The position numbers and the translations under genes were made by a program. From a bacterium (GTDB taxonomy: Bacteria; Bacteroidota; Bacteroidia; B-17B0; Aurantibacillaceae): a stretch of 39,329 nt of DNA. Under the pieces are notes generated by a model, which saw nothing but the letters and a program-made list of their open reading frames with translations, ran no database searches and was not told where the DNA came from. Positions 37,555 to 39,329 of the stretch are shown one piece after another (the stretch's first letter is position 1; each line of letters opens with the position of its first letter). Location: the NCBI GenBank assembly GCA_029945625.1, contig JAQSCW010000012.1, positions 1 through 39,329 of the forward strand, given 5' to 3'.

Positions 37555-38370
37555 ATGAAGAATCTTGCGGTCGTAATACTATTATCTGCAGCTCTATTTT
37601 GCCGGGCTCAACCCACTTCCTACTCGTTAAAGCAAGATACCTGTCTCGACAAAAAATTTTCCATTGTGTATTATGTTTTTCTCGACAGTTCATCCGTTCC
37701 ATTTGCAAATACAGCGACCCTTGCCGCATTAACGGCCTCACTAAACAACGTATTCAGTCATATTTGTGTGAGCTTTATGAATTGCAGTACCGTTTACATC
37801 CCAATTTATCCGTACAAAGGCTGGCAAAAATCATTCACCGAACTCGCTGTAACAAGTACCTGGTATACTGAAAAGACGATCAATTTTTACATTGTAGATA
37901 CGGTGTACGTTGATCCGACAATTCCTGAGGTGGAAGGTTATACCTATCCACCACTACCCGCAAATATGGGCACAAGCAAAAGAGATCTTCTTGTTGTTGA
38001 TTGGTGGAGGCTCATGTTTAATAACTGTGCGCTGCCTATTCATCTTTTAGGACATTATTTTGGCTTGCCGCATACCCACGATGAAATAAGTCCAAGTCCT
38101 CCCGCTGTGCCCGGGCCACCCTCAGGCATTACAACACAAGAATTTGCCAGCCAAACATTTAGCAATTGCAGTGTGCATGGTGATGGGTTTTGTGACACCG
38201 AAGCTGACCCCGCGGGGATTTTTGGAGCGCAGGATGGCCAGGGAAACTATTATCTGCCCCCCACGGACAATTTTATGTCGTCATATAACAGCACCCGTTT
38301 TCGCTTCACCCCCCAACAATATTACCGTATGGCATACACCATCATGACCAAACGGATGTACCTTCATTAA
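37555..38370 (+). CDS. Secreted M43 (pappalysin-like) protein lacking the catalytic glutamate
   Basis: Predicted exported protein of 271 aa with signal peptide MKNLAVVILLSAALFCRAQ and no T9SS sorting domain. The fold is recognisable from the extended zinc motif region HLLGHYFGLPHTH (163-175), HGDGFCDTEADP (208-219) and the Met-turn-like DNFMSSY (238-244). M43 enzymes have HExxHxxGxxH; here His163, His167 and His173 are present but position 164 is Leu (codon CTT), so the general base is missing. It may bind zinc or peptide without cleaving. Divergent from the adhesin, with a C-terminal relative left at 32605-32772. Six cysteines in the mature part suggest disulphides. Confidence 0.78.
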   Translation: MKNLAVVILLSAALFCRAQPTSYSLKQDTCLDKKFSIVYYVFLDSSSVPFANTATLAALTASLNNVFSHICVSFMNCSTVYIPIYPYKGWQKSFTELAVTSTWYTEKTINFYIVDTVYVDPTIPEVEGYTYPPLPANMGTSKRDLLVVDWWRLMFNNCALPIHLLGHYFGLPHTHDEISPSPPAVPGPPSGITTQEFASQTFSNCSVHGDGFCDTEADPAGIFGAQDGQGNYYLPPTDNFMSSYNSTRFRFTPQQYYRMAYTIMTKRMYLH

Positions 38371-38426
38371 ACAAATAAATAATAGTGAATAAGCCCAAAT
38401 AAGCGGGAATATTGTTAGTGAATATT

Positions 38427-38434
38427 TACCTTTG
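38427..38434 (+). promoter_or_regulatory. Candidate -7 element for rpe
   Basis: TACCTTTG matches TAnnTTTG and lies 17 nt before the rpe ATG. No clear TTG is found at the -33 distance. The gap 38371-38451 holds nothing else that I recognise. Confidence 0.35.
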
Positions 38435-38451
38435 TGATGAAAAAATAAATT

Positions 38452-39099
38452 ATGTCACACCTTGTAGCTCCTTCCATTTTGTCAGCCAACTTTGCGAACC
38501 TCGAGGCCGATATTGAACTCATTAATAAAAGTGCAGGCGACTGGTTTCATGTGGATGTGATGGACGGGGTCTTTGTTCCCAACATCTCTTTTGGTTTTCC
38601 GGTGATAAAGGCCATTAAGAAATATGCAAAAAAACCTCTGGATGTGCATTTGATGATTGTAGATCCCGATCGGTATACACAGGCCTTTAAAGATGCAGGT
38701 GCCGACATTCTTAGTGTTCACATCGAAGCCTGTAATCATTTACACCGCTCTGTTCAAAATATTAAAAATTGTGGTATGAAAGCCGGCGTCGCTATTAATC
38801 CGCATACCTCTATCCACCAACTGGTGGACATCATCGCCGATCTTGATCTGGTAAATGTGATGAGCGTGAATCCCGGATTCGGGGGCCAGAAGTTCATTCT
38901 CAATACCTATGAAAAAGTGAAGGCACTCAAAGCACTCATTGTTGAAAAAAACTCAAAAGCACTTATTGAAATTGACGGTGGGGTTGATCTGAATAATTGC
39001 CGTCAATTGCTTGACTGTGGCGCCGATGTTCTGGTGGCAGGTAATACGGTGTTTGGTTCTGACAATCCAACTGAAACCATCAGCTTGTTAAAAAAGTAA
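38452..39099 (+). CDS. rpe: Ribulose-phosphate 3-epimerase
   Basis: This 215-aa TIM-barrel enzyme interconverts D-ribulose 5-phosphate and D-xylulose 5-phosphate in the pentose phosphate pathway (cytoplasm). Active-site residues are visible: Ser8 (APSILSANF), His33 and Asp35 (FHVDVMDG), His66 (LDVHLMI) and Asp175 (IEIDGG), the two Asp residues being the acid/base pair. The phosphate-binding loops MSVNPGFGGQ (137-146) and VAGNTVFG (195-202) are intact. Length is normal and it stands alone, with an intergenic repeat beginning 60 nt after its stop. Confidence 0.96.
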   Translation: MSHLVAPSILSANFANLEADIELINKSAGDWFHVDVMDGVFVPNISFGFPVIKAIKKYAKKPLDVHLMIVDPDRYTQAFKDAGADILSVHIEACNHLHRSVQNIKNCGMKAGVAINPHTSIHQLVDIIADLDLVNVMSVNPGFGGQKFILNTYEKVKALKALIVEKNSKALIEIDGGVDLNNCRQLLDCGADVLVAGNTVFGSDNPTETISLLKK

Positions 39100-39159
39100 G
39101 TAGCTGGTGCCTCTCTTTTTGTGAGATTGGTCCTTTGTTTGATCGTGCCTCCCCTTTGC

Positions 39160-39329
39160 GGATCAATGGGAATTGTTGGGGAAATGTATCTAATTTATTT
39201 CTTGGGTTTTTTTTGTAAATGGAAACAACTAGTTTGCTGCGTGAGCGATTGTAGTGGAAAGCCCATAGCCACGCCTGTCTCTTTGCGTGGCGAGGACTTG
39301 CAGCGGAAAGCGCGACCCCTGAAGCTAAG
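39160..39329 (+). repeat. Dispersed intergenic repeat, right copy, with hairpin and two sub-repeats
   Basis: 39160-39275 is the inverted match of window positions 1-116. The sequence continues with a hairpin, GCCACGC (39268-39274) and GCGTGGC (39285-39291) around a 10-nt loop, and with a second sub-repeat GACTTGCAGCGGAAAGCGCG that resembles the first (GATTGTAGTGGAAAGCCC) on the other side of the hairpin. It lies 60 nt after rpe and reads in the same direction. It looks like a non-coding dispersed element; it runs off the window. Confidence 0.82.

Noticed and set aside
1-39329. tRNA or rRNA genes, CRISPR arrays, transposases and restriction or phage-defence genes
   Set aside because: No cloverleaf, spaced direct repeat array, DDE/Y1 transposase or defence-gene motif could be recognised by eye; small RNAs cannot be excluded.

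Overview
The window comes from a member of the Bacteroidota. The evidence is the set of type IX secretion (T9SS) genes: PorP/SprF, a PorE-like OmpA protein, type A and type B C-terminal sorting domains, and PKD/Ig/SprB-repeat adhesins. GEVED and SBBP proteins and candidate promoters of the TTTG / TAnnTTTG type agree with this. Order and genus cannot be fixed from the sequence. No rRNA, tRNA, CRISPR array, transposase or phage gene was recognised. Near-identical 116-bp copies of a dispersed repeat lie in inverted orientation at the two ends, so this may be a whole contig that stopped in a repeat.

Layout. (1) 120-7243: two large secreted surface proteins, an SBBP-repeat protein with a type A sorting domain (-) and a SprB/Ig-repeat adhesin with a type B domain (+). 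(2) 13379-7291 (-): an exopolysaccharide operon, wza-like exporter, Wzc-like tyrosine autokinase, dTDP-sugar 3,5-epimerase, WecA/MraY-type phosphosugar transferase and an MltD-like lytic transglycosylase, behind a good Bacteroidota promoter. A 7TM-HD (PgpH-type) phosphodiesterase lies just upstream on the same strand. (3) 15552-17877: a short RsmI-like rRNA methyltransferase (-), divergent from miaE and a family 9 glycosyltransferase (+). (4) 18043-23737 (+): two tandem arylsulfate-sulfotransferase-like secreted proteins and a GEVED/Ig-repeat T9SS protein, closed by a clear terminator. (5) 24928-24030 (-): a PadR regulator and HAAS-type membrane protein behind a perfect 14-bp palindromic operator. 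(6) 25196-38370: a T9SS accessory locus (PorE-like OmpA, PorP/SprF, giant PKD adhesin, all -) plus a second copy of an adhesin/metalloprotease-like gene pair. (7) 38452-39099: ribulose-phosphate 3-epimerase.

The most unusual part is region 6. A unit made of a giant type B-sorted PKD adhesin (-) and a divergently transcribed pappalysin-like (M43) protein (+) is present twice, back to back, and both units look damaged in different ways. In unit 1 (28225-32772) a deletion of about 1 kb has removed the divergent promoter region, the adhesin's signal peptide with about 80 residues, and about 80% of the protease-like gene, fusing the remnants near 32600. In unit 2 (32775-38370) the adhesin has a 1-nt frameshift at a T4G3 tract near 33640, and the protease-like protein keeps its three zinc-binding histidines but has Leu in place of the catalytic Glu (HLLGH instead of HExxH). 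The secretion partners PorP/SprF and PorE-like remain intact beside these decayed substrates.
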